From: Gammaproteobacteria bacterium
Lineage (GTDB): Bacteria > Pseudomonadota > Gammaproteobacteria > Enterobacterales > Alteromonadaceae
NCBI GenBank assembly: GCA_018222405.1
Contig: JAAFAI010000008.1
Coordinates: 121,762-185,761 of the forward strand
DNA length: 64,000 bases
Direction: 5' to 3'
Position numbers and translations under genes: made by a program. Positions within the stretch are counted from its first letter, which is position 1. Each line of letters opens with the position of its first letter. A model generated the notes under the pieces. It made no database searches. It had not been told where the DNA came from and saw nothing but the letters and a program-made list of their open reading frames with translations. Below, piece by piece: positions 43,663-53,990 of the stretch.

Positions 43663-45168
43663 GTGGAGTTTAACGTAAAGAGCGGCAGTCCAGAGAAACA
43701 ACGCAGTGCATGTATTGTGGTAGGCGTTTATGAGCCGCGACGTTTGTCCGGCGTTGCCGAACAACTGGACGCAATTAGTGAAGGATACATTAGCAATCTG
43801 CTGCGCCGCGGCGACCTCGAGGGTAAAGCCGGTCAGATGTTGCTGCTCCACCACGTACCCAATGTGTTAAGCGAGCGGGTGCTGCTGGTTGGTTGTGGAA
43901 AAGAGCGCGAGCTGGACGAGCGTCAGTACAAACAGATCATCGCTAAAACCATTCAAACCCTTAACGAAACCGGTTCAATGGAAGCCGTCTGCTTCTTAAC
44001 CGAGCTGCACGTTAAGGGGCGTGATACCTACTGGAAAGTACGCCAGGCGGTCGAAACCTCACAGGATACCCTGTACACCTTCCTGCAACTGAAGACCAAA
44101 AAAGGCGAACCGCGACGTCCGCTGCGTAAAATCGTTTTCAATGTGCCCACCCGTCGCGAACTCACCGTGGGTGAAAAAGCGGTTGAACACGGCCTGGCCA
44201 TTGCTAAGGGCGTTAAGGTGACTAAAGACGTGGCCAACATGCCGCCAAACATCTGTAACCCGGCGTACCTGTGGGAACAGGCGCAGCAAATGGCAGAAGA
44301 ATATGGCAGCGTTAGCGTGGAAGTGGTTAACGAAGCTAACATGAAAGATCTGGGGATGAATTCTTACTTGGCCGTGGGCCGTGGCTCTGAGAATGAATCG
44401 CTGATGAGTATTATTCATCATAAAGGCGGCGCTGATGATCAGGCACCACTGGTGCTGGTGGGTAAAGGCCTTACCTTTGACTCAGGCGGTATCTCGTTAA
44501 AGCCAGGCGATGGCATGGACGAAATGAAGTACGACATGGGCGGTGCAGCATCCGTACTGGGTGTTATGCATACGGTGGCGGCGCTTAATCTGCCAATTAA
44601 CGTTATTGGCGTATTGGCCGGTTGTGAAAACATGCCGGATGCTAACGCTTATCGCCCGGGCGATATCTTAACCACCATGTCGGGCCAGACAGTTGAAGTG
44701 TTAAATACCGATGCTGAAGGCCGTTTGGTACTGTGTGATGCGCTGACTTACGTTGAGCGTTTCGATCCGGAAACCGTGGTTGATGTAGCCACCTTAACCG
44801 GTGCCTGTATCATCGCGCTGGGTAAACATGCTACCGGCCTGATGAGCACGCATAACCCACTGGCTCACGAGCTGCTGAATGCCTCTGAGCAAGCATCTGA
44901 TCGCGCATGGCGACTACCACTGTGGGATGACTATCAGGAGCAACTGGAAAGCCCGTTTGCCGATATGGCTAATATTGGCGGTCGTCCGGCGGGTTCAATT
45001 ACCGCAGGCTGCTTCCTGTCGCGCTTTACCAAAAAGTACAACTGGGCGCACCTGGATATCGCAGGTACTGCGTGGAATAGTGGTAAGAACAAAGGTGCAA
45101 CCGGACGTCCGGTGCCTATGCTGGCGCAGTTCCTGATGAACCGTGCTGGTTTAGGTGCAGAGGATTAA
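43663..45168 (+). CDS. pepA: Leucyl aminopeptidase PepA (M17)
   Basis: A 501-residue M17 metallopeptidase. The catalytic C-terminal domain contains [18 protein letters not shown] (metal-binding Lys and Asp, near residue 265) and the family signature [10 protein letters not shown] (near residue 347). It removes N-terminal residues from peptides as a hexamer with two metal ions per subunit; E. coli PepA also binds DNA in carAB and Xer regulation. The start is GTG with AGAGGTG upstream. holC follows after 6 bp. Confidence 0.95.
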   Translation: MEFNVKSGSPEKQRSACIVVGVYEPRRLSGVAEQLDAISEGYISNLLRRGDLEGKAGQMLLLHHVPNVLSERVLLVGCGKERELDERQYKQIIAKTIQTLNETGSMEAVCFLTELHVKGRDTYWKVRQAVETSQDTLYTFLQLKTKKGEPRRPLRKIVFNVPTRRELTVGEKAVEHGLAIAKGVKVTKDVANMPPNICNPAYLWEQAQQMAEEYGSVSVEVVNEANMKDLGMNSYLAVGRGSENESLMSIIHHKGGADDQAPLVLVGKGLTFDSGGISLKPGDGMDEMKYDMGGAASVLGVMHTVAALNLPINVIGVLAGCENMPDANAYRPGDILTTMSGQTVEVLNTDAEGRLVLCDALTYVERFDPETVVDVATLTGACIIALGKHATGLMSTHNPLAHELLNASEQASDRAWRLPLWDDYQEQLESPFADMANIGGRPAGSITAGCFLSRFTKKYNWAHLDIAGTAWNSGKNKGATGRPVPMLAQFLMNRAGLGAED

Positions 45169-45174
45169 AGGTTA

Positions 45175-45624
45175 ATGCCTGCCGTTCGATTTTACGCACT
45201 GGCTGAGGCGTCTGTTTCACCTGCAGGGCACGAAAGTGTCCCTGCAGTGTGCGCCAAAGCCTGCGAACTCACCGCCGAACTCTATTCGCAGAAGAAAAAG
45301 AGTGTGGTACTGTGCGCAGACCAGGCTCAGGCCGAAGCTGTCGATCAGCTTTTATGGCAATTGCCAGCGGCGCGATTTGTGCCGCACAACCTTGCCGGTG
45401 AGGGCCCCAATGGCGGCGCTCCGGTAGAAATCGTCTGGCAGCCTCAGTCGCTGCCACGCAAACAATGTCTGATTAACGTTAGCGGGAAAATGGTAGATAA
45501 CTTCAACCAGTTTCAGCAAATTATCGATTTTGTGCCGGTAGAAGAAACGGCCAAACAGCAAGCCCGCGAGCGTTACAAACAATTTCAACAAGCCGGTTGC
45601 CAGATGCAATTCCTGCCGGCCTAA
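45175..45624 (+). CDS. holC: DNA polymerase III chi subunit
   Basis: A 149-residue protein beginning [14 protein letters not shown], with [16 protein letters not shown] in the middle, as in HolC proteins. Chi links the clamp loader to SSB during replication. Its position between pepA and valS is the standard gammaproteobacterial order, and the three genes are probably co-transcribed. Confidence 0.92.
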   Translation: MPAVRFYALAEASVSPAGHESVPAVCAKACELTAELYSQKKKSVVLCADQAQAEAVDQLLWQLPAARFVPHNLAGEGPNGGAPVEIVWQPQSLPRKQCLINVSGKMVDNFNQFQQIIDFVPVEETAKQQARERYKQFQQAGCQMQFLPA

Positions 45625-45647
45625 AAAGAGACTTTTCGAGACACTCC

Positions 45648-48434
45648 ATGGACAAAACCTACGAACCCCAATCGATCGAAAAACAGTGTTATCAGCGCTG
45701 GGAAAGCGAAGGCTTATTTAAAGCCAAAGGCGATGAAGCGCCAACGGGGAACCCTTACTGTATTTTACTGCCGCCGCCTAATGTTACCGGCAGCCTGCAT
45801 ATGGGGCACGGCTTCCAGCAAACCATTATGGACGTGCTGACCCGTTATCACCGTATGAAAGGCGATAATACGCTGTGGCAGGTGGGAACCGACCACGCTG
45901 GTATTGCCACCCAAATGGTGGTTGAGCGACAGTTAAATGCCGAGGGCAAAACCCGTCATGATCTGGGACGCGAAGCGTTTATCGACAAAATCTGGGAGTG
46001 GAAAGAACACTCAGGTGGCACCATCACCAGTCAGATGCGCCGTTTAGGCACCTCGCCAGACTGGGACCGTGAAGTGTTTACCATGGACGATAACCTGTCT
46101 AAAGCGGTTACCGAAGTTTTTGTACGTTTGCACGATGACGGCCTGATCTATCGCGGCAAACGTTTGGTTAACTGGGATCCGGTACTGCATACTGCGGTTT
46201 CCGATCTCGAAGTACTCAACGAAGAAGAAGCCGGCCATATGTGGCACATGCGCTATCCGCTGGCCGACGGCAGCGGTAGCATTGTGGTAGCGACTACCCG
46301 CCCTGAAACCATGCTGGGCGACACCGCTGTGGCGGTACACCCGGAAGATGAGCGTTATCAGGACTACATTGGTAAAGAAATCCGCTTACCGATCACCGGC
46401 CGTCTAATCCCAATTATTGCTGATGATTACGTGGATCCGGAATTTGGTACCGGCTGCGTTAAGATTACGCCGGCGCATGATTTCAACGATTACGACATGG
46501 GTAAGCGTCATGGCTTGCCGATGATTAATATCTTCACCCCGGACGCCAAGGTTAACGACGAAGCCCCGGAAGCCTATCAGGGGCTGGACCGCTTTGATGC
46601 GCGTAAAGCTATTGTAGCGCAGCTCGAAGAAGACGGTGTACTGGTTAAAATTGACGACCACAAACTTAAAGTACCACGTGGCGATCGCACGGGTGCGGTT
46701 ATCGAGCCTTACCTCACCGATCAGTGGTACGTGGCAATCGAAGAGCTGGCTAAGCCGGCTATCGAAGCCGTGGAAAGCGGCGAAATTCGCTTTGTGCCGG
46801 AGAACTGGAATAAAACCTACTACCAATGGATGAACAATATTCAGGACTGGTGTATTTCCCGTCAGCTGTGGTGGGGTCACCGCATTCCAGCGTGGTACGA
46901 CAACGAGGGCAACGTTTACGTTGGTCGCACGGAAGACGAGGTACGCAACAAGTACCACCTTGAAGAGGGCGTGCAGCTAAATCAGGACGAAGACGTGCTG
47001 GATACCTGGTTCTCCTCGGCATTATGGCCGTTTGCCACCATGGGCTGGCCGGAAGAAACCCCGGAACTGGAAACCTTTGTGCCGTCGTCGGTTCTGGTGA
47101 CCGGCTTCGATATTATTTTCTTCTGGGTAGCGCGCATGATCATGATGACCAAGCGCTTTACCGGCAAAATCCCGTTTAAGGATATCTACATTACCGGCCT
47201 TATCCGCGACGAAAGCGGTGACAAAATGTCGAAGTCGAAAGGCAACGTGCTGGATCCTATCGACCTGATCGACGGTATCGACCTGGAATCGCTGGTGGCT
47301 AAACGCACCACCGGTATGATGCAGCCACAACTGGCCGCTAAAATTGAAAAACGCACCCGCAAGCAGTTCCCGGAAGGCATTCACGCCTACGGTACTGATG
47401 CGCTGCGTTTTACGTTTGCTGCCATGGCATCAACCAGTCGTGATATCAACTTTGATATGGGCCGGGTAGAGGGCTACCGTAACTTCTGTAATAAAATCTG
47501 GAATGCCTCGCGCTTTGTGCTGATGAACACCGAAACCGAAGATACCGGGCGTGACGGTGGCGAGTTAGTGCTGAGCCTGGCCGATAAGTGGATTTGGGCG
47601 CAGTTCCAGCAAACTCTGGTGGAATTTGAAAAAGCGCTTTCTGATTATCGCTTTGATATTGCCGCACAAACGGTTTATGAGTTTACCTGGAACCAGTTCT
47701 GCGACTGGTACCTGGAGCTTACCAAACCGGTACTGAATAACGATGAGTCAAGCGACGCTGAAAAACGCGGTACCCGTCATACGTTAATCAATGTGCTGGA
47801 GAGCCTGTTGCGCTTACTGCACCCGTTAATGCCATTTATTACCGAAACCATCTGGGAACGTGTGGCACCGCTTAGTGCGTTGGGTTTCAACGCTGGCGAC
47901 AGCATCATGGTTCAGCCTTTCCCGGCGGTAGATGCCGCTAAGCAGGATGAGCAGGTATTGGCCGACATCGAATGGGTTAAGCGCTTTATCGTAGGTATTC
48001 GTAACATTCGTGGTGAAATGGATATTGCACCGAGCAAGCCTCTTCCTGCACTGCTGCGTAACGTTAGCAGCGAAGACGAGCGCCGTTTAGGTATTTCCCG
48101 CACCTTTATCGACCGCCTTGCGCGTCTTGAGTCCATTACTGTGCTTAAGGAAGGTGAAGAAGCACCAGCCAGTGCGGCAGCGGTAGTGGGAGAGATGGAA
48201 ATTCTTATTCCGATGGCCGGCCTGATTGATAAAGAAGCCGAGCTTGCCCGTATTGCTAAAGCCATGGGTAAACTGGAGCAAGACGTAGCCCGCTTTAAGG
48301 GCAAGCTGTCTAACGAGAAGTTTGTTAGCAATGCGCCGGAAGCCGTGATTGAAAAAGAAAAAGCCAAGCTGGCTGATTCTGAGTCACAATTAGCTAAGCT
48401 GAAAGCTCAGCACGAGACGATTGCTGCGTTGTAA
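45648..48434 (+). CDS. valS: Valyl-tRNA synthetase
   Basis: ATG at 45648 ([13 protein letters not shown]) is the standard start; the upstream extension to 45597 overlaps holC. The 928-residue class I synthetase has the HIGH motif as [12 protein letters not shown] (near residue 42), the editing domain ([11 protein letters not shown], near residue 219), KMSKS as [10 protein letters not shown] (near residue 525) and a C-terminal coiled-coil arm. It charges tRNA-Val and hydrolyses mischarged Thr-tRNA. A strong terminator follows. Confidence 0.97.
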   Translation: MDKTYEPQSIEKQCYQRWESEGLFKAKGDEAPTGNPYCILLPPPNVTGSLHMGHGFQQTIMDVLTRYHRMKGDNTLWQVGTDHAGIATQMVVERQLNAEGKTRHDLGREAFIDKIWEWKEHSGGTITSQMRRLGTSPDWDREVFTMDDNLSKAVTEVFVRLHDDGLIYRGKRLVNWDPVLHTAVSDLEVLNEEEAGHMWHMRYPLADGSGSIVVATTRPETMLGDTAVAVHPEDERYQDYIGKEIRLPITGRLIPIIADDYVDPEFGTGCVKITPAHDFNDYDMGKRHGLPMINIFTPDAKVNDEAPEAYQGLDRFDARKAIVAQLEEDGVLVKIDDHKLKVPRGDRTGAVIEPYLTDQWYVAIEELAKPAIEAVESGEIRFVPENWNKTYYQWMNNIQDWCISRQLWWGHRIPAWYDNEGNVYVGRTEDEVRNKYHLEEGVQLNQDEDVLDTWFSSALWPFATMGWPEETPELETFVPSSVLVTGFDIIFFWVARMIMMTKRFTGKIPFKDIYITGLIRDESGDKMSKSKGNVLDPIDLIDGIDLESLVAKRTTGMMQPQLAAKIEKRTRKQFPEGIHAYGTDALRFTFAAMASTSRDINFDMGRVEGYRNFCNKIWNASRFVLMNTETEDTGRDGGELVLSLADKWIWAQFQQTLVEFEKALSDYRFDIAAQTVYEFTWNQFCDWYLELTKPVLNNDESSDAEKRGTRHTLINVLESLLRLLHPLMPFITETIWERVAPLSALGFNAGDSIMVQPFPAVDAAKQDEQVLADIEWVKRFIVGIRNIRGEMDIAPSKPLPALLRNVSSEDERRLGISRTFIDRLARLESITVLKEGEEAPASAAAVVGEMEILIPMAGLIDKEAELARIAKAMGKLEQDVARFKGKLSNEKFVSNAPEAVIEKEKAKLADSESQLAKLKAQHETIAAL

Positions 48435-48454
48435 GTATTTGTACTTAAGATAAT

Positions 48455-48490
48455 AAAAAACGCACCAGGTGAAAGCCTGGTGCGTTTTTT
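48455..48490. terminator. Bidirectional terminator after valS
   Basis: AAAAAACGCACCAGG pairs with CCTGGTGCGTTTTTT around TGAAAG, with A and T runs on the two sides, between the convergent valS and S9 peptidase genes. Confidence 0.93.
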
Positions 48491-48537
48491 TATGGGGTAC
48501 GTTTGTTAATTCGGAACTGCCTGAACCAGCAGTTGGA

Positions 48538-50523
48538 TTAACGAGTGGTATTGGTATGCTTATCCAGGAACTTAATCATTTCCTGCCATAGCTCAACGTT
48601 GTTTTCCGGCTTGTAAAAGCCGTGGCCTTCGCCGGATTTCATCATCCACTGATAAGGATGGTTTCTGGCTTCAAGCTTTTCACGTAAAGCAAAGGCATGC
48701 TCCTTTGGCACCCGCACGTCTTCTTCACCCTGCACAATAAATACCGGCACTTTGATCTTGTCGGTGTTTTTAATGGGGGACTGGAAGTCGCGGTTCTCGC
48801 CTTTAGGTAACACCTGGTTAAGGTAATTGATACCGGCATCATTTTGCGGAATATCACCTTTTTCAAACATCATGTCCAGATCGTAAACGCCAACAAAACC
48901 AATAGTGCACTGGTACAGGTCCGGTTCGCGAATAACATTCTGTAATGCCGCGTAGCCGCCGTAAGAGGCGCCGTAAACACACATTCTGTCTTTATCAACA
49001 ATGCCTTTGTCCACCAGATACATAGTACCGTCGGTCATATCATCGATCATGGTGGTCCCCCAGTTACGGAAACCCGCTTTCTCGAAAGATAAACCATAGC
49101 CACCAGAACCTCGGAAGTTTGGCTGCAATACCGCGTAGCCATGTGCTGCCAGTACCTTGGCATCGCGAACACTGGAGTCGATGTTAGCAATGGAGTCGTA
49201 AGGGCCGTGAGGACCGCCATGAGGCAGCAGTACAAAAGGTAAATCCTTAGCTTCGCCTTTAGGCAGGGTGAGTACGGCAGAAATTTCCAAGCCATCACGC
49301 GCGGTATAAGTGATTAGCTTGGATTCCGGAATTTCCACATCGTCCAGCCAGGGCTTACTCTCAGCTAGTTTCACCAGCTTGCGGGCCTCAGCGTCAAACA
49401 TGTAAAACACATTTGGGTTATTGGCATTGCCAACCCGAACAATCATTTTACTGTTATCACGGGTTGCCGACGTGGCCGCAACGGTCTGGCCCTTAAAGGT
49501 ATTTGCCAGGCTGGCCAGTACACGTTGTTCGGCTTCACTTTTTACACCGCCAAAGAACATGTTTTCAATGCCTTTATACTCGTAGCTGGCGCCGAATATT
49601 TCTTTTATCTTACCGTTTTCACTGTGCAGGATTGGCGATAAATCTACTTTAGGATGTGAGGCCAGCACCTCGTGCTTTTTGGTGTCGATGTTATAGGTCG
49701 CCAAAGACCAGGTGTCAGTTTCTAATGTACTGAGACCTACAATGGTTTTATCGTCGGACAAAAACACCAGCGGCGTGAAAGATGGTGTATAGGGGTCACT
49801 TTCAAATGCCACTTCCCACTCAGAGTCGGTGTCTTTGCGCACCATCATGGTTTGCTTATTGTCTTCGTTAGGATCGGCGCCAATCATAGCCAGCACGTTG
49901 CCTTTGGTATCGGTATAAACGTTCACATTTGAGCCTGCATAAGCTCGCAGCGGCGCGCGACCTTCGGAGGCTTTGCGGCCATTGCTGACCTTCATTCTGT
50001 AAATATCGAGGAAGGGCTCTTTGGCGGTTAAGTCGGTGCTGTAAACTAACACGGCATCCGGCTCATCCGGCAGAATATCAATAATTTGTGAGAATCGGCG
50101 GTCGCCGCTCTCAGCGCGCCAGCCGCTTAAGATAACGCTGTTTTCACCGTCTGCATCCATGGCAAATAACTCACCGGTGGGCAGCGGTTGTTCAAATGAA
50201 CCCACTTCGCGGGCCATCGTCAGGATCAGGCGCTCATCGTTAAGCCAGTCAAAGCTGCTAACGGTTTCTTTGCCTTTACCCCGTGTGATGGAAACGACTT
50301 CCTGATCCTTGATATTCAGCACGGTTAAAAACACTACGCCGTCTTCGCCGCGGGAGGTCGAAGCCAGGTAAGTGCCGTCGGTTGAAATTTTTATGTCCAG
50401 GTACTGTGAATGTTTAGCATACGCTTCTAATAGTGGCGTATTGATTTTAGCTTGCGCTGCTGATGTGAATGTCAGACTTCCAAGAAGTGTCGTGATGACA
50501 AGTAACATCAAACGAACTTTCAT
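48538..50523 (-). CDS. S9-family prolyl oligopeptidase-type secreted peptidase
   Basis: A 661-residue protein with a signal peptide (cleavage near AQA, about residue 25), a beta-propeller domain (to about residue 390) and a C-terminal alpha/beta hydrolase domain. The triad is visible: GASYGGYAAL (Ser, near residue 510), VQGEEDVRVP (Asp, near residue 597) and SGEGHGFYK (His, near residue 631). S9C-type enzymes cleave short peptides in the periplasm. A TonB-dependent receptor gene lies directly upstream on the same strand, but with a terminator between, so coupling would need read-through. Joint peptide uptake and degradation is plausible, unproven. Confidence 0.9.
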   Translation of the reverse strand: MKVRLMLLVITTLLGSLTFTSAAQAKINTPLLEAYAKHSQYLDIKISTDGTYLASTSRGEDGVVFLTVLNIKDQEVVSITRGKGKETVSSFDWLNDERLILTMAREVGSFEQPLPTGELFAMDADGENSVILSGWRAESGDRRFSQIIDILPDEPDAVLVYSTDLTAKEPFLDIYRMKVSNGRKASEGRAPLRAYAGSNVNVYTDTKGNVLAMIGADPNEDNKQTMMVRKDTDSEWEVAFESDPYTPSFTPLVFLSDDKTIVGLSTLETDTWSLATYNIDTKKHEVLASHPKVDLSPILHSENGKIKEIFGASYEYKGIENMFFGGVKSEAEQRVLASLANTFKGQTVAATSATRDNSKMIVRVGNANNPNVFYMFDAEARKLVKLAESKPWLDDVEIPESKLITYTARDGLEISAVLTLPKGEAKDLPFVLLPHGGPHGPYDSIANIDSSVRDAKVLAAHGYAVLQPNFRGSGGYGLSFEKAGFRNWGTTMIDDMTDGTMYLVDKGIVDKDRMCVYGASYGGYAALQNVIREPDLYQCTIGFVGVYDLDMMFEKGDIPQNDAGINYLNQVLPKGENRDFQSPIKNTDKIKVPVFIVQGEEDVRVPKEHAFALREKLEARNHPYQWMMKSGEGHGFYKPENNVELWQEMIKFLDKHTNTTR

Positions 50524-50543
50524 AATTTTTCCCTCTAGAAAAA

Positions 50544-50568
50544 AAAGCCCCCGACAAGCGAGGGCTTT
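50544..50568 (-). terminator. Rho-independent terminator of the TonB receptor gene
   Basis: On the reverse strand AAAGCCCTCG pairs with CGGGGGCTTT (one G-T wobble) around CTTGT and is followed by a T run. It lies between the receptor stop and the peptidase start. Confidence 0.85.
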
Positions 50569-50584
50569 ATTTAACTATTACAAC

Positions 50585-53524
50585 TTAGAAGTTATAAGTC
50601 AGGTTCGCAAATACCCGACGACCGATGAAAGCCGTTTGGTATTGTGAATACAGAGCCGAGTTACCCAAGTCGAAACCGCTGCTAGAAATTCTAGGCGGTT
50701 CTTTGTCGAATACGTTCGCTAAACCAAGTAACACTTCCAGACCTTCATAGTCGAAAGAGCCAGACACAGTGTGGTAGGTAGTCCAAGGCGTCTCATCGAT
50801 GAAGGTTACAGTGTTACCGTTAACCGTAGTGGTGTTGGTTTCACTGGCGTAGTACTCGTAGTCGTTAGTAGAGTCGAAGTAGTTCGCAGTCCAGGTCAGG
50901 ATGAAATCGTCGTTAGAGTAGCTTAAACGAGCAACACCAACGTGCTTAGGATAGCCATTCTCACCAATAAAGTTATTGTAAGGCGAGTCAGCAAACTGCT
51001 TGCTGTAACGCTCGATTTGCATGGTGTGCTCTACGCGGAAACGCAGTGAACCCCAATCGAAATCATCCTGGTAAGTGAAGTTATAATCCACACCACGAAC
51101 TTCCTGATAAGCAATGTTTACGTAACCACCGTTAACCTGGTCGATACCGTAGTCATTGGCACTTGAGCCATCTCGACGAGTGAACAGGTCACACAGCGGC
51201 TCGTTAGCGAAGTCGATAGAGTTATAACAACGATTAACGATGCTGGCACCGCCTAACTCGTCGATTTCGTCATTGATTTCGATTGCAAAGTAATCAACCG
51301 ATACTGCGAAAGTATCTTCCGGGCTGGTCCAAACTACACCGATACCTTCTGCTACAGAGGTTTCTGCTTCAAGGCGGCCTGCACCACCACTGGTTACCAG
51401 GGTAACAGAGCCACCCGGTTGAACGTAATCTGCCGGAACACCATCAGCGATACAGTTTTGATACACGGTGTCAGAAATTGCGCCAGAGGCGTAACCCGCT
51501 TCGTAATCTAAACATGGGTCGATGGCTAACTGACCACCAAAGCCGGTTTGCTCAGCCAGGAACAGTTCGAACAGGGCTGGTGCACGGAACGAAGTACCGC
51601 GGCTGGCACGTACGCTTAAGCCTTCTACGATTTCCCAGTTAAGGCCCAGTTTAAATGTGGTGTCGGTACCGAAAGTATCGTAGTCAGTCCAACGGCCAGA
51701 TGCAGTCAGATCCAGTCTTTCTGCGCCAGCTACACCTTCAAGCAGAGGCATTTTAACTTCTGCAAATACTGCTTTAGTGGTTTGGCTACCTGCAGTGATA
51801 CCTGCGCCTGACAGACCCCAGGAGTTACCGTTAAGCGTGTGGTAGCCAGGGCGGTCGTCGATTTCGTCACGCTGTACCTGGAAACCAAATGCCGCGCCAA
51901 CTTCACCGGCAGGCATGGTAAACAGATCACCAGTGATGAAACCTTCAAGGGTTTGCTGCGTGTACTCAGTGTTACCTTTGTCACGGCCAAACAGGAAGTC
52001 CATTTCAGCACCGGTGCGGTTGCCATAGAGGAACTGTGGATCTGTCCAAGGAATATCAACGCATGTTTTTACGCTGTACGGAGTTACTTGGCCCGAGCAA
52101 GAAATACCGTCGCGAGCATTTTCCTGCGCCATCAGCATTGAGTCACGGAAGATAATATCCTGGTTGTAGTCACCATCACTGATACTGTGCTGGTAAGACA
52201 GATCCCAGGTCCAGAAACCTACATCGCCAGTAAGACCAGCCACACCACGGGTGTAATTAACTTCGATGTCTGAGCTGAAGTGGTCGGTCAGCGCTACCGG
52301 GAATACAAAACCGTTACCGTCGAAGCCGTCCAGTACAGAAGCTGGCAGTACGCCTACGTCTGCAGTCCAGAACTGACGATAGTCATTGGTTTCAGTAGTA
52401 CGACGGCTGAAGATTAACTCACCGTACATGGTGATAGAATCAGACAGGTTGTAGTCACCTGTTGCGTACAGTGAAGTAGTAGTGGTTTCTGGTATTACTG
52501 TTTGCTTAGCCAGGTAGGGGTGGTTCAGATCCCACCAGCCTTCACTGGCGTAGTCGTTGCCGTAAGATACCGGGTACCAGCCATCAGGCGTGGTAAAACC
52601 AACATCTGCTTCGTTAATGCTTTCGAAACCATTCGCTGCGAAGAAGCCATCGTAATCGTAAGCAGCTTGTAAGCTACCACCGTACGCGCTTGAAACGCCG
52701 CCGTATAACCACAGGCCGTAACCCGTTTCGCTACAGTGAGGCTTGCCAGTACGTGGATCGATAGGATCAGAACGTGAGCCGTCTTCCAGGAACTGTAAAC
52801 GCTCGGTACAGTTGAAGTAGTCACGGTCGCCACGGCTCAGCATCGCAGTATTACGGTAGTCAGCAGTTACACGGAATGAACCTTCTGCAAACTCTTCACC
52901 GTAAGAGATGTTGATACGTTTGTCTTCACCGCCTGATTCAAATGGCTGGCTGATATCAACAGTAATAGTCTTGTCGTCGCCTTTCTTGGTGATGATGTTG
53001 ATTACACCGGCAACCGCGTCTGAACCGTACAGTGCAGAAGCACCGTCTTTCAGGATTTCAACACGCTCGATAGCAGACAGAGGAATACTGTTCAGATCGA
53101 AAGCTGATACTGCACCACGAGTACCTGCAGGGCCGGCACGACGGCCGTTTAACAGGATCAGGGTACGGTTTGCACCAAGACCACGCAGACCAACTGTCTC
53201 AGCACCGGTACCACCGTCGGTTACGAAACCAACAGTTAAGGCTGCAGTAATCTGGTTAGAACCTGCTGCTGCAGTACTGGTTCTTAATAATTCGCCCAGT
53301 GTTTTCAGACCTTCCTGCTCGGCGTCTTCAACACTGATAATGTCGATAGGTGTATCGTTAGCAAACTCGTCGGTACGAATACGTGAACCAACAATGGAGA
53401 TTTTTTCTACTGGTTCAGCGCCATCTTCAGCTTCTTCCTGAGCGAAGACCTGTGGAGTTGCTAATAACCCCATAGCTGTGATGACTCCAATAGATAACTT
53501 ATGGAGTTTATTATCGTTATTCAT
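50585..53524 (-). CDS. TonB-dependent outer-membrane receptor (1)
   Basis: A 979-residue receptor. It has a signal peptide (to about residue 29, VFAQ), a plug domain with TPIDIISVEDAEQEG (TonB-box side) and the plug motif GLRGLGANRTLILLNGRR (near residue 113), and a 22-strand-type barrel ending in FANLTYNF with the terminal aromatic. It most resembles large receptors of Alteromonadales and relatives that import peptides or oligosaccharides rather than siderophores, but the substrate cannot be read. It is followed by a terminator and an S9 peptidase gene. Confidence 0.93.
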   Translation of the reverse strand: MNNDNKLHKLSIGVITAMGLLATPQVFAQEEAEDGAEPVEKISIVGSRIRTDEFANDTPIDIISVEDAEQEGLKTLGELLRTSTAAAGSNQITAALTVGFVTDGGTGAETVGLRGLGANRTLILLNGRRAGPAGTRGAVSAFDLNSIPLSAIERVEILKDGASALYGSDAVAGVINIITKKGDDKTITVDISQPFESGGEDKRINISYGEEFAEGSFRVTADYRNTAMLSRGDRDYFNCTERLQFLEDGSRSDPIDPRTGKPHCSETGYGLWLYGGVSSAYGGSLQAAYDYDGFFAANGFESINEADVGFTTPDGWYPVSYGNDYASEGWWDLNHPYLAKQTVIPETTTTSLYATGDYNLSDSITMYGELIFSRRTTETNDYRQFWTADVGVLPASVLDGFDGNGFVFPVALTDHFSSDIEVNYTRGVAGLTGDVGFWTWDLSYQHSISDGDYNQDIIFRDSMLMAQENARDGISCSGQVTPYSVKTCVDIPWTDPQFLYGNRTGAEMDFLFGRDKGNTEYTQQTLEGFITGDLFTMPAGEVGAAFGFQVQRDEIDDRPGYHTLNGNSWGLSGAGITAGSQTTKAVFAEVKMPLLEGVAGAERLDLTASGRWTDYDTFGTDTTFKLGLNWEIVEGLSVRASRGTSFRAPALFELFLAEQTGFGGQLAIDPCLDYEAGYASGAISDTVYQNCIADGVPADYVQPGGSVTLVTSGGAGRLEAETSVAEGIGVVWTSPEDTFAVSVDYFAIEINDEIDELGGASIVNRCYNSIDFANEPLCDLFTRRDGSSANDYGIDQVNGGYVNIAYQEVRGVDYNFTYQDDFDWGSLRFRVEHTMQIERYSKQFADSPYNNFIGENGYPKHVGVARLSYSNDDFILTWTANYFDSTNDYEYYASETNTTTVNGNTVTFIDETPWTTYHTVSGSFDYEGLEVLLGLANVFDKEPPRISSSGFDLGNSALYSQYQTAFIGRRVFANLTYNF

Positions 53525-53929
53525 GTGAATCCCTGTTTCTGCCGCATCAATGTGCTATCAAACGTGAAATCTTCGATAACACATCTGTATGCAACTATAA
53601 TTATTTATATTTAAACAACCCCACCAACAAACGCGATTTGACGTTGTTACTGCGATGGCTTTGCCTGTCAACTAAATTAGAGAAATTGACATACTGAAAG
53701 TTAAATAAAAAACATTCTGGTGTCAAATAAATGGAACTTTTTCCACCCCTCCCGGTAAGCACTTAATTGTATTAAAAATCAATAGTTTACGGTTATCACT
53801 CTGGCAACTTAAAGTTACAGCGATGTTGCTTTTTTTGTAATAACGTCATTATTACGGCGGAATAATTTATTTTGACCATTTTATATACAGAAAAAGTTGT
53901 TCAGACCATTGGGGGGCAGAATAAAATAA
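53525..53929. promoter_or_regulatory. 405-bp upstream region of receptor 1
   Basis: No gene is supported. The sequence is AT-rich and should carry the receptor promoter and any operator; I see no clear Fur or Zur box. Confidence 0.4.
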
Positions 53930-53950
53930 AGGCGTGTTACTAACACGCCT
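53930..53950 (-). terminator. Terminator of receptor 2
   Basis: AGGCGTGT and ACACGCCT pair around TACTA, followed on the reverse strand by TTTATTTTATT, 40 bp after the stop of the second receptor gene. Confidence 0.88.
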
Positions 53951-53990
53951 CTAAGAATGTGCAGTGATGAGCTGCACACACTGGAGCAGA

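Noticed and set aside
46404..46958. A 184-codon reverse frame inside valS
   Set aside because: It is entirely antisense to a strongly conserved gene and has no ribosome site or motif; shadow frame.
52908..53441. A 177-codon forward frame inside TonB receptor 1
   Set aside because: Antisense to the plug domain; Ser/Pro/Arg-rich composition is typical of a shadow.
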